From Oscillospiraceae bacterium (GTDB lineage: Bacteria; Bacillota; Clostridia; Oscillospirales; CAG-272): a stretch of DNA of 47,355 bases. Position 1 is the first letter of the stretch. Each line of letters starts with the position of its first letter. The DNA lies in contig SVRK01000014.1 in assembly GCA_015064855.1 (NCBI GenBank), positions 1-47,355 of the forward strand, given 5' to 3'. This document shows positions 25,663-33,225 of this stretch, piece after piece. The notes under the pieces are model-generated. The model was not told where the DNA came from and did not search any database. It saw only the letters and a list, made by a program, of their open reading frames with translations. The position numbers were made by a program, and so were the translations under genes.

Positions 25663-26438
25663 TTTTCCACCGCCATTTTAGTACAGCCCATAAAACAGCC
25701 GTTTTCAATTTTTATGCCGTCTATATCAATTTCCTTTAAGCTTTTACAGCCAAAAAAGGTAAAGGGTAAAAGAGTGTCAACCTTCTTGCTCATCAATACC
25801 GTCTCTAAATTTGAGCATCCCGAAAACGCTTCCTTTTCAATTTTTGAAACACTGTTTGGTATATAAACCGCCTTTATTTTTTTGTTTCCCATAAAAGCTC
25901 CGTAGCCAATAGCATTAACTGACGGTGGAATTATAGCTATTGGAGATTTTCCACGATACTTATATAACGTCTTATCCAAAATATAAAAGCCGTTTTCACC
26001 TTTTTTTCTCTTTACAAGTTCTTTTTCTTTGCAAATTTCAGGATTTTTATGTTCTATTTTCTCAATTCCTATTGTAAAAAGCTCCTTATCCTCAAAATAA
26101 GTGGTAAAAAGCTCCAGATATGAATAAATGAAATACGAATAAATATCCTTTGACAGGCTTGATTTTTCAAGCAAAAATGATATTTCCTCAATTTTTTCAA
26201 GAAGTCCTTCAAACGCGGGGTCCTTTTTCTTCTTGGATTCAAGATATGCTCTTGATAGCTCCAAGCCAAATGCGGGTGCTATCCTTATTATTGCATCATA
26301 TTCTAAAATTTGAAGATTTTCTTCCTTTTCCTTTAAGTAGTCGGGTAAGGATTTAAAAACAAATTTATCAAAGCCTTCGTCCAAAAACGAAAAGCCGTCT
26401 TTTTTTGAAATTTCCTTTAACGCTTGACAAAACTCCAT
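25659..26438 (-). CDS. BspA-type leucine-rich repeat (LRR_5) protein
   Basis: 259 residues. The N-terminal ~150 residues are charged and helical, without a recognised domain. Residues about 165-255 form four LRR_5 units ('IPPSVNAIGYGAFMGNKKIK', 'IPNSVSKIEKEAFSGCSNLE', 'VDTLLPFTFFGCKSLKEI', 'IKIENGCFMGCTKM'). LRR_5 proteins are usually secreted adhesins, but this one has no signal peptide, which suggests an intracellular interaction role. Perfect AAGGAGG before the ATG. It lies between the unknown HEPN-like gene and vWA 1 in the operon. Confidence 0.8.
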   Translation of the reverse strand: MEFCQALKEISKKDGFSFLDEGFDKFVFKSLPDYLKEKEENLQILEYDAIIRIAPAFGLELSRAYLESKKKKDPAFEGLLEKIEEISFLLEKSSLSKDIYSYFIYSYLELFTTYFEDKELFTIGIEKIEHKNPEICKEKELVKRKKGENGFYILDKTLYKYRGKSPIAIIPPSVNAIGYGAFMGNKKIKAVYIPNSVSKIEKEAFSGCSNLETVLMSKKVDTLLPFTFFGCKSLKEIDIDGIKIENGCFMGCTKMAVEK

Positions 26439-26457
26439 TTTAAATCCTCCTTCTTTT

Positions 26458-27291
26458 TTACTTATTCATTTCCTTGAAGCAATGGGTAAGCACCTTGATG
26501 CCATGTAAATTTGCAAATGCGTAGTTTGACTCGCCTTGATGGGTGTTTATGTTTCCTCGTTCCAAAACCGCCCACAATTCACGCGCGTAATATCTTGTTA
26601 TTACCTTGCCCTCTCGTAGCTCTATTCTGCATTCCGCAGGCGTTTGAGGGGCATCCTTGCCCGTGCTTTTTTCATAAAGCTCCTTCAAATACTGCTCGGT
26701 TGCCATTCTTGTCAAAATAAGTGGCGTGTACATATCATACATACCCTCCGGATTTAAATCCGTATAAAACCTATGAGAGTACATCTCTGCTCTATATGCG
26801 TTTCTGTAAAACAGTCTTTTTCTTCCGGTGTAGCCCGATTCCTTGTTATAAGGGAAGGCTCTTTCGGTGCTCGCTATATATTCCTTAATTTGCGCGCCGA
26901 ACACGGACTTTTTTGTAAAGCCGAGCAAAATCATCAAAAACGAAACAAACATTGCGTTATGCTCTAGCCCAAAATCATATATTTCCTCGCCACGAAAATA
27001 ATACTCAACCCTTTTTATAACCAAAAGTGTCTCAATAAATATAATCGACTTGTTTTGTGGGAAGCCACCCGAAAATACCTCTTTTATATCGCTAATGGCT
27101 AGTGAGGTATCCTTTACGTTTTCTACGTACAGCTTAACGTCCTTTAAAAGCTTATCAGTTATTTCAAGCGATTTTAATTTGTCGTGGTCATTTCCCTCGA
27201 TATATAGGGTTAAGATTTGGTCAGCTAGGGAAATAATATCCTTAACAAGTGGGTTTTCGGAATTTTCATATTCCGCATAATAGTAGTTCAT
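26458..27291 (-). CDS. Unknown protein with possible C-terminal HEPN-like domain
   Basis: 277 residues, predominantly helical, no signal peptide or membrane helix. I do not recognise the N-terminal half. The C-terminal ~90 residues have the layout of HEPN/DUF4145-type domains: a helix with 'TRMATEQYLKEL', a connecting strand region, a helix 'YYARELWAVLERGN', and the motif R245-GNINT-H251, which fits the Rx4-6H signature of HEPN ribonucleases. If real, the protein could be an RNA-cleaving effector or a catalytically inert interaction module. Strong ribosome binding site (GGAG), 11-bp gap to the upstream vWA gene, 19 bp to the LRR gene. The HEPN assignment is a motif-level inference. Confidence 0.5.
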   Translation of the reverse strand: MNYYYAEYENSENPLVKDIISLADQILTLYIEGNDHDKLKSLEITDKLLKDVKLYVENVKDTSLAISDIKEVFSGGFPQNKSIIFIETLLVIKRVEYYFRGEEIYDFGLEHNAMFVSFLMILLGFTKKSVFGAQIKEYIASTERAFPYNKESGYTGRKRLFYRNAYRAEMYSHRFYTDLNPEGMYDMYTPLILTRMATEQYLKELYEKSTGKDAPQTPAECRIELREGKVITRYYARELWAVLERGNINTHQGESNYAFANLHGIKVLTHCFKEMNK

Positions 27292-27302
27292 AAAATCTCC
27301 GA

Positions 27303-28001
27303 TTAAATTATTTCTACCGTGTCGTCCATTATCATTGACAGTGGCTCGGGCACGCTTATTCTTGTGGTGTTTCCTGTGCCATCACCGACAAAGAGCTGTG
27401 AAACCTGGGAAACTAGGGTTGATGACCATTTTATATATTCAACTAAAGTGCCCGTATCATTTGCCGTAAGAACAAGCGACGGGTCCCCTGTAAATTGTGC
27501 CAAAATCTCCTTATCCGGCTCTTTTCCTATGGCTATTGCAATTTTTGTTGCTTTTTTGCCCCACGGGGTTGAAAGAAGCCTTTCAAGGCTAACCTCCCAC
27601 GCATCGGTTGGCCACCCGTCGGACATTACTACAATTATAGGTGGCAATCCTCTTATCGAATCGTTGTCGCTTAACGCCTCGGCTATTTTGTCAAGTGCCG
27701 ACCCAAATGGAGTTCCGCCCTCAACGCTTACTATATCATCGTATTTAAAGCTCTCCGCGCTCGTTCTTTCCTTTAAGTGCCAGTACGCTTTTTCGTTATT
27801 AAAGGCAAGTATTCTTACCTTAACGTCGGCTAAAGGGTTCTTTTTTGCTTCATCACACAGAAGTCTCTCAAGCTCGTGCATTGCCCTATTTACCGCTTCA
27901 ATTTTTCTTCCGCCCATAGACCACGAGGTATCAATTACATAAATTATATCAAGCGGACGGGTTGACGCCCTTAAGGTTTTTCCTAAATCTATAAGTCCCA
28001 T
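27303..28001 (-). CDS. vWA-domain protein 2 (TerY-like)
   Basis: 232 residues, a single vWA domain with MIDAS Asp24-Thr-Ser26-Trp-Ser28 (DTSWSMGG), followed by GTPFGSAL and MSDGWPTD that supply the remaining metal contacts. It is close to TerY, whose genes form a triad with a protein kinase and a PP2C phosphatase in Ter-linked stress systems. Here it follows kinase 2 by 42 bp. No phosphatase is found in the cluster. Probably cytosolic and involved in assembling a kinase or ATPase complex. Confidence 0.87.
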   Translation of the reverse strand: MGLIDLGKTLRASTRPLDIIYVIDTSWSMGGRKIEAVNRAMHELERLLCDEAKKNPLADVKVRILAFNNEKAYWHLKERTSAESFKYDDIVSVEGGTPFGSALDKIAEALSDNDSIRGLPPIIVVMSDGWPTDAWEVSLERLLSTPWGKKATKIAIAIGKEPDKEILAQFTGDPSLVLTANDTGTLVEYIKWSSTLVSQVSQLFVGDGTGNTTRISVPEPLSMIMDDTVEII

Positions 28002-28043
28002 TTTTTATCCTTTCTTATGGCACGAGCCAATGTCCTTTTGTCA

Positions 28044-29354
28044 TTAAGTCTTAATGAAATATGGCTTTCCGTTTACCTCTATAAACTCGCCAGACGATAT
28101 TTTGTCGGTATAAGAGCCTCGACGCACCAAGCGTCCGTTATAAGCTACCCTTGCTTTGCCGACACATTCAAATTTCAGCTCGCCATTTTTATATTCTGCC
28201 ATTATAATCGGCTCGAAGGCTTCATCAAGGCTTGAATCGAAATACGAGGAATATAAAATTTCTCCGTCGTTTATAACCACAACGTTTTCGCCTATTTTTA
28301 TTCTTGGGTAAAACGCGCTTTTCCCACATCGCTTGCACGTTGGAGAGCCGTTTGTTCTTCTGCAAAACTCCTCGTGGTCGTAAAAATGAGGCATACCGCA
28401 GTTTGGACACGTATAAAGCGAAGCAAGAAGCTTTATAAATGCTTCCTTCCACTCCCCAGCGGTTGGTCTTTGGTGAGGCTCTTTAATTCCTAAAGTAAAC
28501 GCGCGTATAAAAAGAGACCTAATATATTCCGGATACATCTCCCACATTGTGCGCGCGTTTTGATGCGCCTCAACATCTTTTTCAATATACCTATCTAAAT
28601 CACTTTGGTCAGCGAATATAAATTGGGCATTATTTGGGCTATAAAGCTTCTCCGCTATATTCTCTCTGCTCTCGCTTTGATAATCCATTCTCCACTCCCT
28701 TTTACCATGTAATGGATGCTCAACAAAGAGCATTTGGAAAAGGAGCGTTGCAAGAGAGTGAAGGTCTGTTATTCTTGTGGGGATGCGTTTTTCAGCAACG
28801 ACAAGCTCGGGCGCCATATAGCTTGGCGTCCCTCTCATCCCTGTTTTATCAAGATTTTTTGTAATATTATCGTTGTCTATTATCAAAACCCGTCCACTGT
28901 CTTTATTAAAGTAGACGTTTGACGGTGAAATATCCTTATAGCTTAACTGCTCTCTATGTAGGTGCTGAAATGCACCGGATATGTCGATACACGCCTTAAT
29001 TAAGGCTTCAAGAGTTGTGTCAAAGCGTCCGCCTATCCACTCGTTAATATTGTGGTAGCCCTCGGGGATGAGCTCCATAATATAGCCGAAGCGATCCCCA
29101 TTTTCTACCAAATAAAGAGGCCATGCGAAGGTGCTTGATTTTTTTCTTGACTTGATTAATTTAACTATATTCGATTTGTTTTCCTGTGTTGAGAGCCACT
29201 TGTGGTAGTATTTCATAGCATACCGACGCATGCCAAGCTCTACCATGTACACCTCACCCTGACCGCCCGAGGTTATATATTCAATAACTCGTACTCTACC
29301 ACCGCTAGAACGAAGTATAGCATTTTTTTCAAGTCTTTTTGAGGTGTTAGTCAT
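28044..29354 (-). CDS. Serine/threonine protein kinase 2 with C-terminal zinc ribbon
   Basis: 436 residues. Kinase domain about 20-320: GGQGEV loop (30-35), Lys48 (AMKYY), catalytic KDISPSN (Asp141, Asn146), DND in place of DFG (Asp160), and an activation segment GTPSYMAPE. It should be active. A zinc ribbon follows (CPNC...CKRC, about residues 334-362), then a beta-rich tail (GENVVVINDGEILY ... VNGKPYFIKT) of FHA-like size but without FHA motifs. Kinases with this zinc-ribbon tail are typical of TerY-linked signalling modules. Excellent AAGGAG upstream; 59-bp gap to the coiled-coil gene before it. The substrates are unknown; the Snf7-like proteins, the ATPase and the vWA proteins are candidates. 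Confidence 0.87.
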   Translation of the reverse strand: MTNTSKRLEKNAILRSSGGRVRVIEYITSGGQGEVYMVELGMRRYAMKYYHKWLSTQENKSNIVKLIKSRKKSSTFAWPLYLVENGDRFGYIMELIPEGYHNINEWIGGRFDTTLEALIKACIDISGAFQHLHREQLSYKDISPSNVYFNKDSGRVLIIDNDNITKNLDKTGMRGTPSYMAPELVVAEKRIPTRITDLHSLATLLFQMLFVEHPLHGKREWRMDYQSESRENIAEKLYSPNNAQFIFADQSDLDRYIEKDVEAHQNARTMWEMYPEYIRSLFIRAFTLGIKEPHQRPTAGEWKEAFIKLLASLYTCPNCGMPHFYDHEEFCRRTNGSPTCKRCGKSAFYPRIKIGENVVVINDGEILYSSYFDSSLDEAFEPIIMAEYKNGELKFECVGKARVAYNGRLVRRGSYTDKISSGEFIEVNGKPYFIKT

Positions 29355-29413
29355 CGTGCTCTCCTTTCTTATATTAAGTCTCTATCAACAACGATAATCA
29401 TAAAATCTTTAGA

Positions 29414-30235
29414 CTAGTTCGTTTCACTTCCGCAAGGCATACCCACTCTAATAGGCATATTGTCAAAATTAAAATCCGTTTCCATAAGCTTCTTTTCAAG
29501 CGCTCTTTCATATTCAAATGAGTCGTCTATTCTGCCAAATGCCTTTTCAAACGAGGTTTGCATTCTTTCGTTATCATCGTGTATATCCTCTGATGCAAGT
29601 GCGGTAAAGTCAGCATTTTCCTCGAATTCAATCATATAAGGCATATTTCTTTGACGCATCATTTCTTCTGCATCTGCCTTGCCCCTCTTAACCTCTTCGG
29701 CAACAGAAAGTGCGTTCTGGCTTTCAAGAAGCGATTGATAATTCTTATTTAGAACCATAGCTCGATTTACAAGCGTTTGTCTTTGGGCCTTTAGCATATT
29801 CCAAAGGTTCCTGTCCTTGCCAAGCGCCTCGTTCATTTTTTGGTCGTAAGCCCTTATCTGCTCCTCGATACCGCCAAGCTCACCGAGCATTTCATAAAGA
29901 CGGGTTTCGTTTTTATGCTTTACCATCATTTGTGGGTCGCAAGCAATTTCGCCCTTTATTGCCTTTAAAAGATTTTCGCATTTTTTTACAAGCAACGCCT
30001 CATATTGTCTTGAAACGTGCTTTTCTATATCGTCTATGAAGAAGCTGACGAGCTCCGCCTGATTTTCGCTTATATTTAAGCTCTTATCGTCTAAATAATT
30101 AACCACCTTGTCAAGCCTGACCGTTATTTTTGCAAGACCAAAGGTGTTTAGCTTTTTGCCTACGCTATCAATTCTTTCAATGGCTGATAGCTTATATTTA
30201 TTTGAATTAAATTTATTTTTCTTGAATAAAAACAT
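29414..30235 (-). CDS. Snf7/ESCRT-III-like coiled-coil protein B
   Basis: 273 residues, basic at the N-terminus (FKKNKFNSNKYK), then long charged helices to about residue 205, then an acidic C-terminus. Size, charge gradient and helical layout are those of ESCRT-III subunits. Near the end, 'ERALEKKLMET' fits the MIM1 pattern (D/E)xxLxx(R/K)Lxx except for its last position. There is no membrane helix. The ATG overlaps the stop of the SPFH gene by one base, so the two are coupled. By analogy it would polymerise on membranes and be remodelled by the Vps4-like ATPase. Sequence similarity to Snf7 itself is too weak to prove homology by eye. Confidence 0.55.
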   Translation of the reverse strand: MFLFKKNKFNSNKYKLSAIERIDSVGKKLNTFGLAKITVRLDKVVNYLDDKSLNISENQAELVSFFIDDIEKHVSRQYEALLVKKCENLLKAIKGEIACDPQMMVKHKNETRLYEMLGELGGIEEQIRAYDQKMNEALGKDRNLWNMLKAQRQTLVNRAMVLNKNYQSLLESQNALSVAEEVKRGKADAEEMMRQRNMPYMIEFEENADFTALASEDIHDDNERMQTSFEKAFGRIDDSFEYERALEKKLMETDFNFDNMPIRVGMPCGSETN

Positions 30236-30912
30236 TAGTTAGCTCCCTCCAACTGTTTTGGTGATTGACTTACCACCACTACCTCGTCAGTATAGGAAAG
30301 CTCCTCCTCTAAATAAATATTTAGGTTGAACATTGATACTCCAAAGACAGACAAAACGTCGTCGTTAAGCTTTTCCTGTGCTCTTTCTGCAATTGACAGA
30401 ATTTTCCCCTGTGCGCCGATAAAGCCTCGGTTTTCAAGTGCCTCGGATACATATGATTTGATTGTATTGTCGATTTTCAAGCGAAGCTTATCAACCAAAT
30501 ATTTTTTCGTATATTTTTTATTCGTTTCGGAAAGAAGCGAGATAGCCCTATCCAAACGGTAAATTTTGAAAGCGAAGGTAGCCCTTATATTGACTCTCTT
30601 TTTTGTTGCGACTGCCTGGTCGATATATTGGACATGACCGCCCCACGATGCATCGTGATATGCTGAATCAACAAGAAAAATCACATACTCCTGTGGGTCT
30701 TTTTTATTTATCGGCCAAAATGATTTTTTCTTTGGGTTTAATATATTCGCATCCAGACTTTTAAGCCTTTGCACTGTGTTATTTGAAATTACAACAACGT
30801 CACAGTTTTCTGGCTTTGATATTTTCGTGTTAAATTTTAGTCTGCTTTTTTCAAGGCGCACAATTATTGCGTCGTCTCCAAAAAGCGATTTTTTTATAGA
30901 AATCTTTCCCAT
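30235..30912 (-). CDS. SPFH (band 7)-domain protein
   Basis: 225 residues, mainly one SPFH domain. After an N-terminal beta-rich part come 'VNIRATFAFKIYRLDRAISLL' (shown as a pattern), a central helix pair (KYLVDKLRLKIDNTIKSYV), and 'VFGVSMFNLNI', which matches the end of stomatin/flotillin-like SPFH domains. Unlike flotillins it has no N-terminal membrane anchor and no long C-terminal coiled coil. SPFH proteins form membrane-associated rings and microdomain scaffolds. Sandwiched between the Vps4-like ATPase gene (19-bp gap) and Snf7-like B (1-bp overlap), it probably places the complex at the membrane. Confidence 0.75.
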   Translation of the reverse strand: MGKISIKKSLFGDDAIIVRLEKSRLKFNTKISKPENCDVVVISNNTVQRLKSLDANILNPKKKSFWPINKKDPQEYVIFLVDSAYHDASWGGHVQYIDQAVATKKRVNIRATFAFKIYRLDRAISLLSETNKKYTKKYLVDKLRLKIDNTIKSYVSEALENRGFIGAQGKILSIAERAQEKLNDDVLSVFGVSMFNLNIYLEEELSYTDEVVVVSQSPKQLEGAN

Positions 30913-30931
30913 AATTCACCTCGCGTGTAAA

Positions 30932-32113
30932 TTATAGGCCTGCTTGATATTTTGCGATTTTCTTAATATCCTCAAGCTGAACTGACGAATGTACTCTTTC
31001 TGCGGTTAGAAGAACGTCTTCGTTTGTAACCTTTGAGTCAACTCCCGTTTCTATGGTTCTTTGAAGAGCATAGTCCTTTAATTTATCGCAAAACTCTGTA
31101 ACATCGGAGCCGTTGAATTTATCGGTCAAGGCTACTACCTTTCCAATATCGAAGTTGTCGACCAACGGAATTCCGTCAAGCTGTTTACTTATAATTGTGC
31201 GTCTTGCCTCCTCATCAGGAAGTGGCACGTAAATTGACGTATTAAATCTGCCCGGGCGCAAAAACGCGGAGTCAATATCCCATGGTCTGTTTGTTGCCGC
31301 TATCACCATCAAGGTGTTTTCACTCTTTTCAAAGCCCTGCATTTGTGCAAGAAGCTCGGGAACTAATCTTTTCATAACTGTGGAATTCGAGTCGCGCTTT
31401 GCACCCAACGCCTCAAATTCATCAAAGAAAATTATTGAGCAAGGGTGCTTTCTTGCCTCGTCAAAGAGTCTTTTTACGTTCTGCTCTGAGTCGCCAAACC
31501 ATTTTGACGCTATATCCGAGCATTTAACGGAGAAAAACGCCGCATCAAGCTCGGTGGCGATGGCTTGTGCAAACATAGTTTTGCCCGTGCCCGGAACTCC
31601 GTATAAAAGAATTCCACCGCCTTTTTTCTTCTTAAATTTTTCGTATATTTCAGGGTGCTTTCTCGGCTCGATTATAAGTCTTCTAATCTCGTCCTTGGCA
31701 CTCTTTAAGCCTGCCACGTCATCAAGAGAAATGCCTGTATTTTTAGCCGGTAAAAATTCTGTTAAATCATCCTCGCCTTGTGGCTTTGCGTTCTTGTCAC
31801 TCTTGCCCTTTGGTGTGCTTGTAGGTGATATGCCGAATTTTTTTGCATCCGTTGCAACACTGTCTATATTGGAAATGCCCAGCTCTCTTCTTTGCTTTTC
31901 CTCTATTTTGTTTGCCAGGCTATAAAGCTCGTTTGCTCTTTTAAGCCTTTGTGCCTTAACTACTCCGTCGGAGTCCTTTGCTATTTTTAAAAGTGTTTCG
32001 GCAGAGGCAAGAATATTTCGTCTTGCCACACCGTAATCACTGTCCTTTAGTGCGCTAATGCCTCTATCGTAATATATTTCAAAGGCATCGAACAAAAGTC
32101 TTGTATCTGCCAT
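30932..32113 (-). CDS. Vps4-like AAA+ ATPase with N-terminal MIT-like domain
   Basis: 393 residues from the ATG at 32113 behind GAGG; a GTG two codons upstream is too close to it. Residues 5-75 form a three-helix MIT-like domain (ISALKDSDYGVARRNILASA, then YSLANKIEEKQ) equivalent in position to Vps4. The AAA+ domain is of the meiotic clade (Vps4, katanin, spastin): Walker A GVPGTGKT (172-179), pore loop SKWFG (Lys204-Trp205), Walker B FFDE (Asp231-Glu232), sensor 1 Asn275 (ATNRPWDIDSA), arginine fingers Arg286/Arg289. The C-terminus ends with the clade's 'SSVQLEDIKKIAKYQ' helix. It should disassemble the Snf7-like polymers by threading their tails. It begins 11 bp after Snf7-like A, giving tight coupling. 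Confidence 0.88.
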   Translation of the reverse strand: MADTRLLFDAFEIYYDRGISALKDSDYGVARRNILASAETLLKIAKDSDGVVKAQRLKRANELYSLANKIEEKQRRELGISNIDSVATDAKKFGISPTSTPKGKSDKNAKPQGEDDLTEFLPAKNTGISLDDVAGLKSAKDEIRRLIIEPRKHPEIYEKFKKKKGGGILLYGVPGTGKTMFAQAIATELDAAFFSVKCSDIASKWFGDSEQNVKRLFDEARKHPCSIIFFDEFEALGAKRDSNSTVMKRLVPELLAQMQGFEKSENTLMVIAATNRPWDIDSAFLRPGRFNTSIYVPLPDEEARRTIISKQLDGIPLVDNFDIGKVVALTDKFNGSDVTEFCDKLKDYALQRTIETGVDSKVTNEDVLLTAERVHSSVQLEDIKKIAKYQAGL

Positions 32114-32124
32114 ATTCACTTACC

Positions 32125-32790
32125 TCACACATTCAATTTTTCGCGTACGTCTTGAATCTTCGCCTCGATTTCCTTATCAATATCACACTCAGTGTCGAGA
32201 ACCTGATTTGTGATAAGCATATCGATTTCGTCGTCGCTGATATCGCTGTCGATTCCCTCAATAGAATCAACACTGCCGGCAGCGGTATCAAGGAATGCGT
32301 TGAGCGCCTCATATTGGCTCACGTTATTGGTAAGTGCCTTTTCATAGGCAAGCTGCGCCTTTGTCATATCAAAGGTAGAGGTAACGGTCTTCATTTGGTC
32401 GGAAATTATGCTCATTCCGTCAACAAACTCACCAATAACCTTGTTCATATCGCCCACTTGAACGGATAATTCAAAGTTTGCAATCATAGAATCAAGAAAC
32501 TTTTGCTTTGTCAAGCATAGCTTAAGCCCAGCCTTCGAAAGCTCGAAGGTCTGCTTGTTTCCAACGAGTGATGCCTCTCTTGCCTTTTTAATATAATCCT
32601 TTTTAAAATCCTCAAGCTTTTCAGATTGCTTTTTCATTGAGGATAGCGTGCGTTTTACAGTAATGCGCGCTTGCATTTCCTTTGCTCTTTGCGCCTCAAT
32701 CTCGTTTTGAAGAGCAAGCTCCTTCTTTTGTCTTTTCTTTTCCTTTAATGTTTTAATACCAAGCATGTTAATCACATGAGCTTGAGCCAT
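32125..32790 (-). CDS. Snf7/ESCRT-III-like coiled-coil protein A
   Basis: 221 residues from the ATG at 32790; the ATG at 32766 (MLGIKTLKEKKRQ) is an equally plausible start. Neither has a clear ribosome binding site and the promoter -10 lies only about 18 bases upstream. Layout as in CHMP/Snf7 proteins: strongly basic first helix, long helical hairpin (to about residue 120), Met-rich helix ('MNKVIGEFVDGMSIISDQM'), acidic linker (SDISDDEIDML), and a C-terminal helix. The segment DKEIEAKIQDV fits the MIM1 consensus (D/E)xxLxxRLxxL with conservative I/K/I/V substitutions. The first gene of the cluster, directly before the MIT-Vps4 gene. PspA/Vipp1-like membership is the main alternative. Confidence 0.65.
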   Translation of the reverse strand: MAQAHVINMLGIKTLKEKKRQKKELALQNEIEAQRAKEMQARITVKRTLSSMKKQSEKLEDFKKDYIKKAREASLVGNKQTFELSKAGLKLCLTKQKFLDSMIANFELSVQVGDMNKVIGEFVDGMSIISDQMKTVTSTFDMTKAQLAYEKALTNNVSQYEALNAFLDTAAGSVDSIEGIDSDISDDEIDMLITNQVLDTECDIDKEIEAKIQDVREKLNV

Positions 32791-32807
32791 TGCAAAACAC
32801 AATAAAA

Positions 32808-32836
32808 TTATATCATATTTTCATTGCAAAAACAAT
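32808..32836 (-). promoter_or_regulatory. Promoter of the ESCRT-like cluster
   Basis: TTGTTT, 17-bp spacer and consensus TATAAT on the minus strand. A direct repeat TTTTGCAATG brackets the -10. The expected transcript starts only about 10 nt before the ATG at 32790, so it would be nearly leaderless from that start. Confidence 0.65.
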
Positions 32837-32864
32837 ACTCTTACTCTTTCTCCTTTTATATTAA

Positions 32865-32978
32865 TTAGTTTAATTTGTTATTAGTTTTGAATATGTTTGA
32901 TAATTTTTCGCTTGATTGCCCACAAGATGGGCAAATTCTGTGAGAGGATTTTATTTTGCCTCTCCCTTCACGAGGCAT
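32865..32978 (-). CDS. Possible 37-aa zinc-knuckle microprotein
   Basis: An ATG at 32978 with AAGGA 4-5 bases upstream opens a 37-codon frame: basic N-terminus MPREGRGKIKSS, then RICPSCGQSSEK, then an Asn/Lys-rich tail to TAA. A single CPSCG knuckle resembles half of the zinc ribbons in the kinase and SEL1 proteins of the same cluster. The same bases also form two hairpins (GAGAGG/CCTCTC and TTGCCCA/TGGGCAA), so this could instead be a structured leader or a degraded gene. It lies upstream of Snf7-like A on the same strand. Confidence 0.3.
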   Translation of the reverse strand: MPREGRGKIKSSHRICPSCGQSSEKLSNIFKTNNKLN

Positions 32979-33152
32979 CTGATCCTTACGTCTACAATTT
33001 TATCACCCTTTTTTAAAAACTAAAATGCACAAGTATCAATATATTTGGGTTCTCATTTTCTCGGTTTTTGCCTCTTTTTTGCCATTTTTAGTTCCGCCCG
33101 CAAGTAAAAACCGCTCTTTTTTTGCAAAAAAATTTCCAAAAAAGATTTTAAC
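32979..33152. other. Intergenic, AT-rich
   Basis: Low-complexity A/T runs, no gene seen. A TAAAAT-like -10 without a convincing -35 lies just upstream of the microprotein frame on the minus strand. Confidence 0.4.
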
Positions 33153-33195
33153 AAAAAAGAACACCACAGGTAAAAAACCAGTAGTGTTCTTTTTT
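33153..33195 (-). terminator. Intrinsic terminator after the repeat lipoprotein
   Basis: 12-bp stem AAAAAAGAACAC / GTGTTCTTTTTT with a long loop carrying a GGT/ACC mini-stem. It separates the lipoprotein gene from the ESCRT-like cluster. Confidence 0.8.
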
Positions 33196-33225
33196 AAGCG
33201 GAAAACCCGCCATCTTTTTTCATTT

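Noticed and set aside
27319..27942. 207-aa plus-strand open frame opposite vWA 2, and a 203-aa frame opposite the ATPase (31314-31925).
   Set aside because: Antisense shadows of well-supported genes without start signals.
22084..32978. Reading the cluster as a conventional Ter (tellurite resistance) operon.
   Set aside because: No TerD, TerC, TerB or PP2C genes are present; only the kinase and vWA parts are shared, while the Vps4, Snf7-like and SPFH genes are not part of that system.
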